NCBI RefSeq assembly: GCF_050947875.1 | Contig: NC_134568.1 | Coordinates: 197,132,353-197,196,352 of the forward strand | Reading direction: 5' to 3' | DNA from: Dermacentor variabilis | Lineage: Eukaryota; Arthropoda; Arachnida; Ixodida; Ixodidae | Length of the DNA stretch: 64,000 nt | Shown: one piece after another, positions 22,630 through 33,357 of the stretch | Layout: each line of letters starts with the position of its first letter | How positions within the stretch are numbered: position 1 is the first letter of the stretch | The notes under the pieces: generated by a model | Seen by the model: the letters and a program-made list of their open reading frames with translations, nothing else | The model's database searches: none | What the model was told of the DNA's origin: nothing | Program-made: the position numbers and the translations under genes

Positions 22630-22736
22630 TTTTCAGGAAGATCTGGGTATTTGATCCTCAGCTCTTGGTTTTTAAGCACCCTTTTCTCAAAATTGAGTAT
22701 AAGTTTCTTGAGATTCGTGTCATCAAGAATGTCAAC
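22630..22736 (-). CDS. CTNNBL1: CTNNBL1 coding exon before the ARM domain
   Basis: 107 bp exon. The acceptor is ...tttttcaaattcag before 22736 and the donor gtgagt begins at 22629. It encodes VDILDDTNLKKLILNFEKRV then LKNQELRIKYPDLPE and two bases of a split Lys codon. This corresponds to the vertebrate CTNNBL1 stretch with KK.IL.FEKR..KNQELRIK.PD.PEKF. The split Lys is completed by the exon at 5992-6131, about 16.5 kb away, the longest intron in the window. The exon starts in phase 0, which does not join to the phase-1 end of the exon at 26124-26241. Confidence 0.92.
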
Positions 22737-23589
22737 CTGAATTTGAAAAAGAAAAGAAAAAGAACACCAGAAGAAAAACGAAAATTAGGAGGGTAAAAAG
22801 TTGAACACCATGCACACAACACATACAAATACACACAATAAGGGTGACAAGTTTTCAGGCTCATGGAAGTGGAATGGGGGTTGTAGCCCACCAAACTTCA
22901 TAGGGTTAGGCTAAATACACGTACTGGGCAAAGGAGATATGCCCATAAACAACCAAACCTTGCGTTTACATTTTCATAGGAATAGCTCATGCATGTATAT
23001 AGCTAAGTATTAATAATCAAGCATCAAGAATATAAAGATACCCATCAACCTCCAAACTTTAACATTCTTAAATATCTCATAGACAAACATCAGACAGGAG
23101 GAAGGGGAGAGGAATAGCATACATATTTAATGTTTTCTTTCAGCAGACACCTTTTGAGGGACACATACGTACTTTAGTAATTATGATTAACCTTTAAGTG
23201 CAGCACACAAGCAGCAGCACACTTTGAACAGTCGATACTGACAAGCAACACACTGTTTTCTTTTGAGTTACTACATCGCTGTTCACAATTTTGCTTGACT
23301 CAGGAACTTGCATGAATAAACTTGCTCCAAGCAGGCACCCATCTGGGGTTTTTTTATGACCATCAGAGGCTTTCCAATGGAAGGATCGGGGATCGACGAG
23401 TAAAACTTTTTCATGAACAGAATTTATTTTTCATAAAAAGAATGATTCCGAATTTGTAAAGCTTAAAAAAAAAGGGGGAGAGTGGCAGGTATACATAAGC
23501 TAAGGCATCAAAACTAATGCATACATTAAAGCTCGACTCTATCTTTCAACAAATGTGCTCTTCTCTACTTTTCTTTCATCCATAGTCAT
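22737..23589. other. No gene recognised; intron
   Basis: AT-rich. A missing CTNNBL1 exon lies somewhere between 22737 and 26123, but I could not identify it. Confidence 0.4.
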
Positions 23590-24961
23590 CTAATTTATGG
23601 AATAATTGTCTGAGGAAACATATCTTTGTTACACTTCATCTGTTCAGCGCATTCAGAAGACTGCTACCTGCATTATTACACACAATATACATCTCTCTAG
23701 TGCTCTTAACTTGCATCATCAATATTGCATTTTATCCATGCGCAATTCGTTTTTACTTGTTTATTCTTTAAAGGGGCCCTTAACCACTTTTTATCAAAGA
23801 GGAGAAATGCATTAGAAGCTAAAATAGGCTATTTAAGAAATACTTTTTCACAAAAAGTACGTCAATGAGATCTGCAGAAGCGGGGTTATAGGCAATCAAA
23901 CATGGACTTAGCGGTGCTATCGCTCCTTCTTCAATTCCTTGCACTGCGAAGGCTACAGCGGAGTGAGGTGTGCGCACAACACTCCGCCTTCTAAATGTCA
24001 CCATGGCGAGAAGTTCAAATTTAATTTTGCCCCCTCCCCCCCCCCCATGTTAACATAGACGCCACTACTTCCCGATTTTGGTGCCTACTGTGTGTTAAAT
24101 GTAAGCTAAACGCGATTGTCCTCATCGAGCTGCAGTGCGCTTAGCCAGTGGATTCGTGGTGGTACTCTGCGGCGGCTGTGGTATCTACGCTACATAGCAG
24201 ACCGCAGCTACGAATAACAGCCGCATATGGGAATCCGCTTTAATACGAAATAATGTGTCCAGAAGAGATGGAGGAGCAGGCTTCTGTTAAAAAGAGAGCA
24301 TTTGAGAGAAAGGCGACTTGAGCTTGCGAGCTCCATGCACTGCATACAACAGCGAAACTTGGCTGAGATGTTCACAGCAGCGTATGCTACCCGCGAAATA
24401 TGTTATTTAACCAAGCCCGAGGGGAGGTTCAGGGCCTCTTTAAGGTTAATAACAATGAACCGCCATATGAACTGAGTGGTAAGGATTTATTGCACAATAC
24501 TTGCAGTCCTCGTTTTGCATCCAAGATAAATTTATTATTGCCAAGTGTGCATAATAATTACACTTCAAAAGCTCTGCCACTTACTGCTACATCCTTTTGG
24601 AGTTATCTACCACTGCATATAAAGTAATTCACTGGATATAAAGTATCACTATTATCATTTAAAAGAGCTCTCAAAGCCTTTTTTTTCTAATACATGATTT
24701 CAATCTGTGTAACAATCGTTCTGGTTTTGCTTTTTCCCCCTATTTTGTATATATATGTATTTTGAACAGATGTATTTGTATCTTTAATCTTTAGAAGTGC
24801 TTCACCTTGTTAATCTTTTGCACAGTATTGCTGCCTTCTTCATGTAAGTTTGCAATAGCAAACTTGATTGCAAATCCTGTTGCAGTTCTTGGATTACGGG
24901 ACCTTAGTCTTTAATGCCATATGGCCCCCGAGGTATTTGAAATAAATAAATAAATAAATAT
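23590..24961 (+). pseudogene. CR1/L2-type LINE 3' end, split by a TTAA element
   Basis: Before the insertion: SSVQRIQKTATCIITHNIHL and ALNLHHQYCILSMRNSFLLV, matching the C-terminal region after the RT domain. After it: ELSGKDLLHN, then SKALPLTATSFWSYLPLHIK, the usual LINE C-terminal run with a final LW..LP..I-like motif. A 3' UTR and an AAAT-repeat tail (24938-24961) follow. The pieces are in different frames across the TTAA element, so the LINE was already decayed or changed afterwards. Confidence 0.75.
23772..24439 (-). mobile_element. TTAA-flanked nonautonomous DNA transposon, family A copy 2
   Basis: 668 bp between TTAA at 23768-23771 and 24440-24443. Ends are AGGGGCCCTTAACCAC and, reversed, AGAGGCCCTGAACC. 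Over its length it is the reverse complement of the copy at 11233-11915. It lies inside a LINE 3' end. Confidence 0.85.
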
Positions 24962-26123
24962 TTTTGTCTATATTACACTCAGGTCACATGGGCAATTGCG
25001 ATCTCGAATGATCCCGATCGATCTCAATCATGATTGAAAGTGCCCATGTGACACTGGCATATTATAACAAATAAAAAACTTTAGCACTACCGAACCAGAC
25101 ACACACACCCACAATTATGCCCCTTCATGGCTGTCGCAATGTTTTGTTGAGGAAAATTTTTGAAAAGTTTTCTCAAAATGTTCAAAAATCAACACTTATG
25201 CTAGTGAAACTCGTTGTAAATGTTCGAATTATGGCCAGAGGCTCTCGCGCATTGCTCATGCAGAGGGAATCGCCACATTTTTTGCCTAGGCTGAAAGTGA
25301 TAGTTACTTCACTGATAGTTCATGAGTATGCACTATGCCACGAATGGCCTTTAAGTTTTAATGCCACTAAGTATGTCCATGTGGCACCCCGCGAATGGCA
25401 TTAAAATTTAGGACATTAGCAATTAACGTCATTTTCTATGCCCGTGTGGCACGGGTATAACTTTGCCCACTACTCCACAGCAATGCAGAGAGGGCTGTCA
25501 CCCACACAGAGTTGCGAGAAGATTTTGTGCACATGCACTTAAATGCGGAGACGCCAGGTGGATACTGATGATGGCCAATGTTACCAAATATATCAAAGTA
25601 TTGCAACAATCATTGCCGCACAAACAAGATACTGTGGCACTGAGTATTCGCTCCATCAAAATATCATTAACGTGAATCGCCGCTACATACACGTGAGAAT
25701 TAGGTGAGCTACAGACAACCAAAAACATGTTCAAATCTTGGCGACATTTCTGAGACAAATTTGGCGGCACTACGTTAGTCAGACAAAGCGTTAGCACGCA
25801 TTGATTTCCTTCTTCAGTAGTGATGTTCGGTTTGTCAGTGCCAACTAGAGCACACGACAACTTGGGTAGAAAGAAATTTGATCTTGCACAGCTGCTAATA
25901 TTTCCCACTTGAGACCGCCAACAATTTGCACGACCACAGTTTATGAGAATGGAAGAAATATGCAGAGCATACGCTGACATCAGGCTCTGGGGCATCCGTG
26001 GGTTCTAGGATGATCCTAGACGCGGGCTCTGGGTCATCCCGCACAGGAGCTGCGATGATACCATAAAGAGTTGCGTAATGAAAACAAATAACTGTCGCTT
26101 CAAGGGTTCCCTCGCTTTCTTAC
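24962..26123. other. Intron with inverted-repeat fragments; no gene assigned
   Basis: TCACATGGGCA at 24984-24994 is inverted at 25041-25051, and similar CATGTGGCAC motifs occur near 25380 and 25449, suggesting degraded small DNA transposons. A 165-codon minus-strand frame at 25498-25995 (Cys-rich) is open but has no recognisable domain. Confidence 0.45.
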
Positions 26124-26241
26124 CAAAACGGGAAACTCTCATCGTTCCACCCGCATTGGCGCTGTGCTGCAGGCGCTTTCTCGGTCGTGTGTCCGCAGTT
26201 TCCTCATCATCTTCCAAGCCCCGCTTTGGCTCCTTGGCAGG
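26124..26241 (-). CDS. CTNNBL1: CTNNBL1 second coding exon (acidic/basic N-terminal tail)
   Basis: 118 bp exon. The acceptor ...ttttaatacaag precedes 26241 and the donor gtaaga begins at 26123. It encodes PAKEPKRGLEDDEETADTRP, then RKRLQHSANAGGTMRVSRF, ending one base into a Gly codon (phase 1). The charged, low-complexity tail with a basic RPRKR cluster fits the N-terminal nuclear-localisation region of CTNNBL1, where human has KRPRDDEEEE-like sequence. Conservation is low here, so the assignment rests on position, phase with the first exon and the basic/acidic pattern. Confidence 0.82.
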
Positions 26242-26332
26242 CTTGTATTAAAAGATAAAAATATGCAAAGGTCTTCGTGATGGCTATTTCAAAAACACAT
26301 CAACAAATTAAAACACAAGATCCTCAGCTTAC

Positions 26333-26362
26333 CTTGTAATTTAAAAGCTCCCCGACGTCCAT
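26333..26362 (-). CDS. CTNNBL1: CTNNBL1 first coding exon with start codon
   Basis: It encodes MDVGELLNYK in 30 bases and then the donor gtaagc at 26332. Vertebrate CTNNBL1 begins MDVGELLSYQP, so the start codon is well supported. It joins the next exon in phase 0. The upstream sequence gaaATGG has a favourable purine at -3. The transcription start should lie just above 26362; no TATA box is obvious. Confidence 0.9.
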
Positions 26363-29300
26363 TTCCAAATACGCATAGATGATTGCGCCGAAAACCAGAA
26401 ACAAAGAAGTTTTTTTATACTAAAATATTTTTAGTATTACCCAGAAAACATTAAGTACATTGCTGTCTGCAAAAAATAAGTAAACTATTTTGAAAAATTT
26501 ACTTTTTTTTAAAATCTGGAGTTTCAGGTTTTATGAACATTATAATCAATGGCTGTCTTCTGGTTGTTGTGTTCGGGTGTCGGGCTCTGAGCAATGTTAG
26601 TAGTTTTCTCTTATTTTATGCGCGATGCTCGTTGTGCATTCAGTTTTGCTTGATCTGTGGTAAGACACTGAGTGTTGAGTTTGTTTTGTTGAATGTGCTC
26701 AGTTCGTAGTTTTTGTGAACCTAGTGCGACCGGCTCGTTCAACTTGCCATCATGTTAGGCCTAGGCGCGGTGAAGTGCGCCCGCAAGTGCGAGGTGCGCT
26801 TTCCGCAAGAAACCAAACGTGGGCTTGCCTTGCGAACTTGCCGTTAAGGGAAGCGAAAGCGCACTGTAATTCTCACATGCTTGACACGCGGTAAGTGTGA
26901 ATATTGTACTAAAAATACGCAGGAGTAAAGCGTGCTTTTTACACTGCGCATCCGTTTATGCAGTGGAATTGTGGAATCAAGTGAGATTCTTTTGTCTAAG
27001 TTTTGTGCATTGTTTCGCATCTTTGCTCGTGGCCGCCGCTGCGAGAACACCAAACTTGCTGGTGACGGAACAGAGCTTGCCTGCAGTGTTGATGCATCCG
27101 TGATTTACCTCGTGTTCGCTGTTGAACCGTTGGTGATGCTTGCGAGTAACAGGTTGTCGGAAAGCTCAAGCACCTAATAATGTTCATGTATATATCCGCG
27201 ACCGCTCAGTTGCCTTTCGCTGTCCCTGAAACCCTTGTGTGAATGAAGCAGCTAGCGAGCGATTTCGCTTGAGAGGTTGCGTGTGCAATTTTGATAGTAG
27301 AGGCCCCGTTAAATTTCGTCGTTCTACTGAACCAATTCCACCGTTTGTGTTCATTTCTAACTGCCATTTGAAAAGTAAATATATGTATTTGCGCGTTCCT
27401 GTGTGTTTGAATCCAGGATCAGTTTTTGTTATTTTTAAGACAACTCGCCCTGTGATGTCGGTACTGTTGTTTAAATTTTGTTTGTTTGGTAATCATACGG
27501 TGAACTAATGCTATAAACTAAAGATGCTGTCGAAGCGCAAAATTTTATTTTGTAAATTTTAATGGGCATGTCACAGGGCAAGGGAGCGAAAGCTTCTGTC
27601 GGAAATTGGGCAGATGTGCAGCCACTTGCATACATTTGTCTAGGCCCGTAAAAAGTTATTATCCTACATAGGTGTTAGACAACGAAACAAAAATTAGCAA
27701 GAAAATAAGAACTGGAGTTTAAGGTACACAACAGCTGATCTGACAAAACAATAGACCACACTCGGGCATGCTCTTGACGGGTTTCAAGATGAGAACGCTA
27801 ACTGTAGTGGCAAGAGCAAGTTATGCTATGAAAATTATTTCGTCATAAGTCTCAACGGTTCAAGGCAGTGTATTTGAAGCGGAGCACGACGCCCGCGGCA
27901 GCGGAAATTTATGCGTTATACGTCCTGCGCAACTCCATGCCTTTGACGGCAGGTGCCACTAATCGTTACCATGTACCAAACAATTGCGAATGGTCCGGCA
28001 ACAATGTGGGCCTATTGCTACTCAAAAGGCACCTCTCACGAGACCCCGGAGAGCGGGAGGGGGCCTTTAGAGGAGGTTCGCCTGCCGAGGCTAGCGGAAT
28101 CACCTGAAGCTCCCTCCTAGTTTTTTTTTTTTTTCCTTCCCCATATTCACAGTGGTGGAGCGAACCAACACCACCTAGACAAGAGAGTTCTCTAGAGGGT
28201 GTTGAGCGAAACCGATGTGCACAGGCTTGCTGGCAATATGCAAAAAGTCTACACTTTCCATTTCTTTAAGCAAAGGTGCTTGCTTGTACGAGCTGCATTT
28301 GGCATACATTAATAGCTCCCTGATTCCTTAGTGTAAGTTTATCTTTGCATATATTTATCGTAAAGCTATTTTCCATATATAGGTTGTTTCATTGAATTCA
28401 ATCGGGTACAATTTCTGAATGAATGCCTATCAACCTTTACTTTAACTTATATTCTAAATTTTGTAAAAGAAAGATACCTGCTTGAAGATTATAAACCTTA
28501 ATTGCTGTTTCTTTATAGTCCAGTATTTCCAGAAGAAAGTGGAATTTAACATTTGCTTTGATCTCGTACTGGCTCGGTGGTTGAGGTTATGTGCTTGCTG
28601 TTTGACCACTGCTTTCTGATAGAAACAATGCAAGAAGATTTTTCTTAGGTTTAGGTGTACAGTAAAGTTCGAGTGCCTCTCCTCCTGCATCTCTCATGGT
28701 CTAGGTGTTGCCCTTGGAGGTAAGGTCCACTCTGTTAATGAGCATTGCTGTGACTGGGATATTCAACTTAGTGTAACTCATGGGCAGCCATATGAGAAAA
28801 TCGCTTGCTTTAGAGCATACTTTTCAGAAAGTAAGTTGGCGAGGGTGCTTTATTTGTCCTCGGGGCATAACCTCGGTAGAAATGATTCAGAGATAAAATG
28901 CAGTGTAGTCAAAAACTACACAATGAGTGTTTTAAAAGAAATGACTCCTTCCGTGTGTCTTGATTAGTTTCCTTCATGGCCCCAACTTGTTCCATTGCAT
29001 TTCAGATTTTGGGTTTACTTCATGCTCTGCTCAAGCTGTAGTAATCAGTTGTGTTAGCCAGGTTTAATGTGACCCTTTAAGAACGAAACCTCTGTAAAGC
29101 CATTTCAGTGTATATTTTGAGGGATGGTTTTCAAGTGTTGGGAAAGTTTCATGTGTGCTGTGTATGAAATTGAACTGTCCTACTGAAGTGGTGCTTAGGG
29201 GGAGTGCACACATTAATAAGTGCACTGCATTGAAAGTGCAGGCCTGCAAAGCAGAGCTTATAGCTGCTGCATATAACTCACCAGAAGTACTCATTTAACT

Positions 29301-29536
29301 GCATAGTTATGGTGTGATTGAGATTGGCACTCTGTGGCAGGAACATATTAAGTGATTTAAACCTGCTTAGCACAAAGTTCTGTTTGAATAAGGGGCAGTT
29401 CTACACTTGTGCTTTGTTAGAGTGCTGTGGTCAGTGCAGTACCTATGCTTTTCAGTCATTGCTGTGTTGTTGGTGGCTGCTGAAGCGCTACACAAATATA
29501 AGAAATATGCAGTGTGATTGCATAGGATCATTTAAA
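26363..29536. other. Upstream of CTNNBL1; no gene recognised
   Basis: Presumed promoter and 5' UTR of CTNNBL1 near 26363-26800, then unassigned sequence. Plus-strand ORFs at 26897-27508 are short and without domains; a divergent transcript is possible but not shown. A T run of 14 lies near 28122. Confidence 0.4.
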
Positions 29537-30064
29537 GGCCAACTGCAGCGAAATTTTCAGTTGCTTAAAAATACCAATTTCAGATAATTTAGACACGCAT
29601 TAGCCTCTGTGCAAAATGTTACGCTTAAAATACAGGTCAATCCATCAAAAAGAGGTCGGAAAAGTCGATGTTTTTCATACCGAAACCGAAAAAAAAAAAC
29701 TCCGCCGTTATCGCCCGGCGGAAGTGACGTACGCCGTTATCGCTCAGGGGAAGTGACGTACATTGAAGAATGTGAAGAACCAGCGCCCGTGCAGTCCGAG
29801 TTCTATTCTGGACATTCCGACATTTTCTTCGATGCGGGGCGTAGACGCGACGCGTACAAAATGGCGCTGATGGGGCCCCGTTTTGCCTAAGAAATTGAAA
29901 TGAAGACACTGAACCTAAGGTTCTCATTAAAGCAAAACAGTTTTCCTCCGCAGTAAAAATAAAGCAGCTAGCTCAAAGCGCATGATTATTCCGTCGAAAG
30001 CGCTTCTCGCTTCCGTCGTCTGCTTCATTAGCTGGAATGCGTGTCCCTGGGAAGCGTATTTACA
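29537..30064. other. Possible truncated TTAA element
   Basis: TTAA followed by AGGCCAACTGCAGCGAAATT at about 29535 resembles the left ends of the TTAA families, but I found no matching inverted end. A near-duplicate of cgttatcgc(c)c...ggaagtgacgtac occurs twice at 29705-29762. Confidence 0.3.
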
Positions 30065-30959
30065 ATTAATTGAAACAACGTGTTCTTATTTTGCATTATT
30101 GACGGCGCCTCCAGGACACCAAAGCGGCAACTGGGACATCAAAGCTGGAACCCGGACTGGTCCGTGGGTTTGGGGCTCGCCGAGGCCTGCGCGTGCCAGG
30201 GGTGTATAAGGTCGGCCGTCCGCTCTCGCGGACAGCCAATTTTTTTCATGCGAACACCCCCTGCCACGCTTCGGCCTCCGCGGCCCCAACCCACGGGCCG
30301 CCTTGCTTCTAGCTTCCATCCCCCCGCTACCCCTTCGGTGCCCTGGAGATCCTGCGCCGCCTGCATTGTTATAACCTCAGGTGCTCTCCTGAGGCCTCCG
30401 GTTACATGTGCCCTGCTGTAGCAGTGCTGGTAAAAAACGCAATCTATCGTCGTGATGAAAAAAAGCGACCCGCGACTATCAACGCCAGTCAGAACCTTGC
30501 ACCTTCAGACACAGCGACCACCAAATGGGGCGTCCGTGCCCACTGGGGCGGCACCTCACCGCGCGGGCAGGCAGCGGCGGATCGTAAACAAACTCGCCGC
30601 ACTTCGCAATGCCACGAGACGTTCATTTGAGGGATCGCCAGCCGTTTGTGCGGAGGCGCAAGTAAGAGCGGGCGCGAGAGAGAAAATCTGGGGGCTTTTG
30701 CTCCTTGAATATATGACTCTGCCTAGGCACTACGGAGGAGGTTTTCTAGCGCGTGTTGCAGGTGTTTGGCCCTAGGCGTGCCGGCATTGCGTAGCGGGGT
30801 CGACTTTGTTTACGCTCAGCCGCTGGCTGCCCGCACGGTGAGGCAGTGGGCGCGTACGGCCCCATTGGTGATCACTGTGCCTGAAGGGGCAATTTTCTGA
30901 CTGGTGTTGTATGAGTTGTGGGTCACTTTTTTCGTCGCGACGATATATTGGATTTTTTA

Positions 30960-31218
30960 CCCTCTTAGACAGAGGCACACCCTTTGGAGTGTATATCTGC
31001 CAGAATAATCGTCATCTTCCTTACGTGCGTTTCCTTTCTTGAAAACGCCACGCCCGCTACTTTCCTGTCGGGAATGCTATGTCATGCTGATAACACGCAT
31101 GCTATTCGTTACTGGGAAGTTACCGTTACCGGGCTCGCCGCGTTAAAGAAAGGAAAATGCGGACAAGACAGATGACGATTATCGTTGTGTGGCAAAAGGG
31201 TGTAATTTTGCTTCAGTG
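30960..31218 (-). mobile_element. Terminal-inverted-repeat MITE, copy 1
   Basis: 259 bp. The reversed start CACTGAAGCAAAATTACACC matches CACTCTTAAGCAAAATTACA at 35188. The internal core (ctgtcgggaatgctatgtca, aacgcggcgagcccggtaac reversed) is shared with both later copies. It interrupts unit R. Confidence 0.8.
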
Positions 31219-31451
31219 TACAGGCGCCCAAATCTTTAACTGGTGTGCGCGAGCGGCGACTTTTCCGTGCGTCAGCGCCGTATGACGGGGCGAGGCTGGA
31301 AAGAGTCTGAGGCTAAGCGCATGCGGACAAAGCGCGCTCAGCTGGGCCCATCGTCTGCTAAGCCGTTTCCAGCCTCGCCCCGTCATACGGCGCTGACGCA
31401 CGGAAAAGTCGCCGCTCGCGCACGCCAGTTAAAGATTTGGGCGCCTGTACA
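31217..31451. repeat. Near-perfect palindrome, 86-nt arms and 63-nt loop
   Basis: The left arm 31217-31302 begins TGTACAGGCGCCCAAATCTT and ends GGCTGGAAA. The right arm 31366-31451 is its reverse complement with one difference (GGTGTGCG against GGCGTGCG). The loop is GC-rich with a weaker internal GGCTAAGC pairing. It abuts the MITE at 30960-31218 and sits at a break in the reversed unit R. Confidence 0.92.
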
Positions 31452-32084
31452 AGCACTGCTCCAGGAGGGCACATGTAACCGGCAAACGGAGGCCCCAGGA
31501 GAGCACCTGAGGTTATAATAAAGCAGGCGGCGCAGGATCTCCAGGGCACCCAAGGTGTAGCGGGGGGATCAAAGCTGGAAGCACGGCCGCCGAGGCCTGC
31601 GCATGCCAGAGGTGTATAAGATTGGCTGTCGCGGACAGCTAATTTTTTTATGCGAACACCCCCTGGCACGCTTCGGCCTTCGCGGCCCCAACCCACGGAC
31701 CAGGTCGGGTTCTAGCTTTGGTGTCTCCGTTGCCGCTTTGTTCTCCTGGAGGCGCCGCCAATAATGCGAAATAATGACACGGTGTTGCAATTAGTGAAAA
31801 AACACGATTGAATAAATATAATTACGTCCAGCCGCCAACTTGTGACGCTAAAGTCAGCACTACCGCGCCCCGCGACTTTTTTTCAATATATGCGACCCAG
31901 GCTCTACTACGGTCGCTACGCTCCCACGGAAACATCTGTGATGTTATTTACAAGGTACATCGTAAGGCGCGGGAGAGGTATGATCCGCCACGACCGACTT
32001 AGCACGAGCGCCGCAGGTGCGAGACAGTCTGTCCGACACAGCGGTCGCCAAATCGTGCGTCAGTGCCTGCTGCTTCACCTATTT

Positions 32085-32260
32085 TACAGCGCCAACAGCC
32101 AGCGTCCGAGCGTAAACAAATTCGACCCCACTACGCAGTGCCAGCACGCCTAGGGCCAAACACCTACAACACGCGCTAGGAAACGTCCGTAGTGCCTAGA
32201 CAGAATTATATAAGGAGCAAAAGCCCCCAGATTTTCTCTCTCGCGCCTGCGCACAAACGG
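32085..32260 (+). repeat. Unit R, 3' portion
   Basis: It carries gagcgtaaacaaattcgacc, cacgcctagggccaaacacc, gtagtgcctag, caaggagcaaaagccccc and tctctcgcgc, in the order of 34720-34870. Confidence 0.75.
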
Positions 32261-32279
32261 CTAGCGATCCCTCAAATGA

Positions 32280-32415
32280 ACGTCTCTTCGCAATGCCGGC
32301 ATGTCTAGGGAACAAACGCATGCAACACGCGCTAAGAAACCTCTTCCGTAGTGCGTAGGCAGTCGCATATTCAAGGAGCAAGGGCCCCCACATTTTCTCT
32401 CTCGCACCCGCTCTT
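32280..32415 (+). repeat. Unit R, second tandem 3' portion
   Basis: Repeats the preceding block: ttcgcaatgccggcatgtct, caacacgcgctaagaaacct, ccgtagtgcgtagg, tctctcgcacccgctctta. Then aagccccaaccagacgtacg, which matches, reversed, the sequence just left of the MITE at 35188. Confidence 0.75.
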
Positions 32416-33018
32416 AAGCCCCAACCAGACGTACGCGTTGGAACGCGTCCGCACCCGCTGCGCTCGGCGTCGCTTCGCGTCCGGCGGAGGAAGAGGGCGC
32501 GCACCCAAACGATGCAGGAGTCGCCGCGCGCTCGTCGCGGGGATTCAGGGCAGCCCAGCCTACGCTTAACGGTCACGTTAAGCAATGTGCTAAAGATGGC
32601 AATAGGACGCAATAAGTTTTAACTTAACATTTGTTTTTATATTTAAAAAATGATGTTGCAGAACTCCTAGTGGTTCAGTCAGCTGAACTGTCAGTATTGT
32701 GAACTCGGTGAAACCTGCAGCAGCGTCGGCATAGCATCACTCGCGTGGTCTGTGCCTTACGCGTTCTGCACGCTGTGTCAGGTCCCGAACTTCGGCGATG
32801 AACATGTTAATAATGCACCAGTTACGGCTGAACGCTTCAGCGGCTGCCATCAAAAAAATTTGCCGACGATTACGTTACTTCCTAATGCGAAATTTGAGCG
32901 CAGCAAATAAGCTGTTTCACCTTTTCGATAGATTGAGGCAAAGAAATCGAGCAACACATGTATGCGCTATCACAGAATTTTTTTATTTTTCACACGTATT
33001 CCTTTAACAAAGACTCCA
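32416..33018. other. No gene recognised
   Basis: GC-rich to 32560, then AT-rich. No domain or complete repeat identified. Confidence 0.4.
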
Positions 33019-33225
33019 CTAACAGTTCTTGACAGTCATGAAGGAAGCTTTGTGGTCGGAGAAATAGACTGATATATGTTCGACTTGGTACACCAATGCT
33101 TGATTCTCAAAGACGAGATCTATACAAGTGCCTCGCGAGGTTGTCACAGCCGTGGGACGCGTTACGAGCGAGAGGAACGGGATGTTCTTCCGCATAAGTG
33201 TTAGGAAATTGCTGTTTGTCTTTAT
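33019..33225 (-). pseudogene. Endonuclease-domain fragment of a retroelement or Helentron
   Basis: The minus strand reads NFLTLMRKNIPFLSLVTRPT, AVTTSRGTCIDLVFENQALV and YQVEHISVYFSDHKASFMTV. The TT..GT.IDLVF run and the later SDH are the C-terminal hallmarks of the apurinic-like endonuclease of non-LTR retrotransposons; similar domains also occur in Helentron proteins. The frame continues upstream to 33624, but that part is low-complexity and overlaps the direct repeats at 33232, so it is not coding. Only about 65 residues survive, with no RT nearby. Confidence 0.6.
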
Positions 33226-33231
33226 GTCAAG

Positions 33232-33357
33232 CCGCCACCGATCTGGCTCTCTGATTGCCACCGCACAGGGCGAACGGCAGCGGCAATTTCGGCTCGGGCG
33301 GTGCACATATACAGATCCGCCGCCACCGATCTGGCTCTCTGATTGCCACCGCACAGG
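33232..33357. repeat. 39-bp direct repeats, 87 bp apart
   Basis: The sequence beginning ccgccaccgatctggctctc and ending ccaccgcacaggg occurs at about 33232-33270 and 33319-33357 with no difference that I can see. Confidence 0.85.

Larger units (their letters stand above)
3977..26362 (-). other. CTNNBL1: CTNNBL1 host gene, 5' part (exons and introns)
   Basis: Gene span covering the ATG at 26362 through the last placed exon. The product is beta-catenin-like protein 1, a nuclear ARM-repeat protein associated with the Prp19/CDC5L spliceosome complex in animals. Placed exons run 26362-26333, 26241-26124, 22736-22630, 6131-5992, 4074-3977. Phases agree across the last three (Lys split AA|G, Asp split G|AC). 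Between the second (ending phase 1) and third (starting phase 0) one exon of length 2 modulo 3 must be missing from my reading. Introns of about 16.5 kb and 1.9 kb are full of transposons. The gene runs off the left edge. The symbol is by recognition of the conserved N-terminal domain, not by search. Confidence 0.85.
30065..31800. repeat. Large inverted pair of an unclassified repeat (unit R)
   Basis: Bases 30065-30610 and the reverse complement of 30610-31800 carry the same ordered landmarks: gcattattg(a/g)cggcgcc, caggaga/caccaaagcggcaac, cgcggacagccaat, tgcgaacacccc, ggccccaacccacgg, gagatcctgcgccgcctgc, tataacctcaggtgc, ggttacatgtgcc, then cgacgaaaaaagcgacc and ccagtcagaa. The reversed copy is interrupted by a MITE (30960-31218) and a palindrome (31217-31451). 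It also carries the terminal block at 30661-30790 (tctctcgcgcccgct and its neighbourhood when reversed). No coding potential recognised. Confidence 0.75.

Noticed and set aside
22584..22796. Plus-strand ORF over the CTNNBL1 exon
   Set aside because: It is the antisense shadow of the exon at 22630-22736.
26897..27508. Divergent gene upstream of CTNNBL1
   Set aside because: Overlapping short ORFs only, no domain, no splice signals that form a consistent model.
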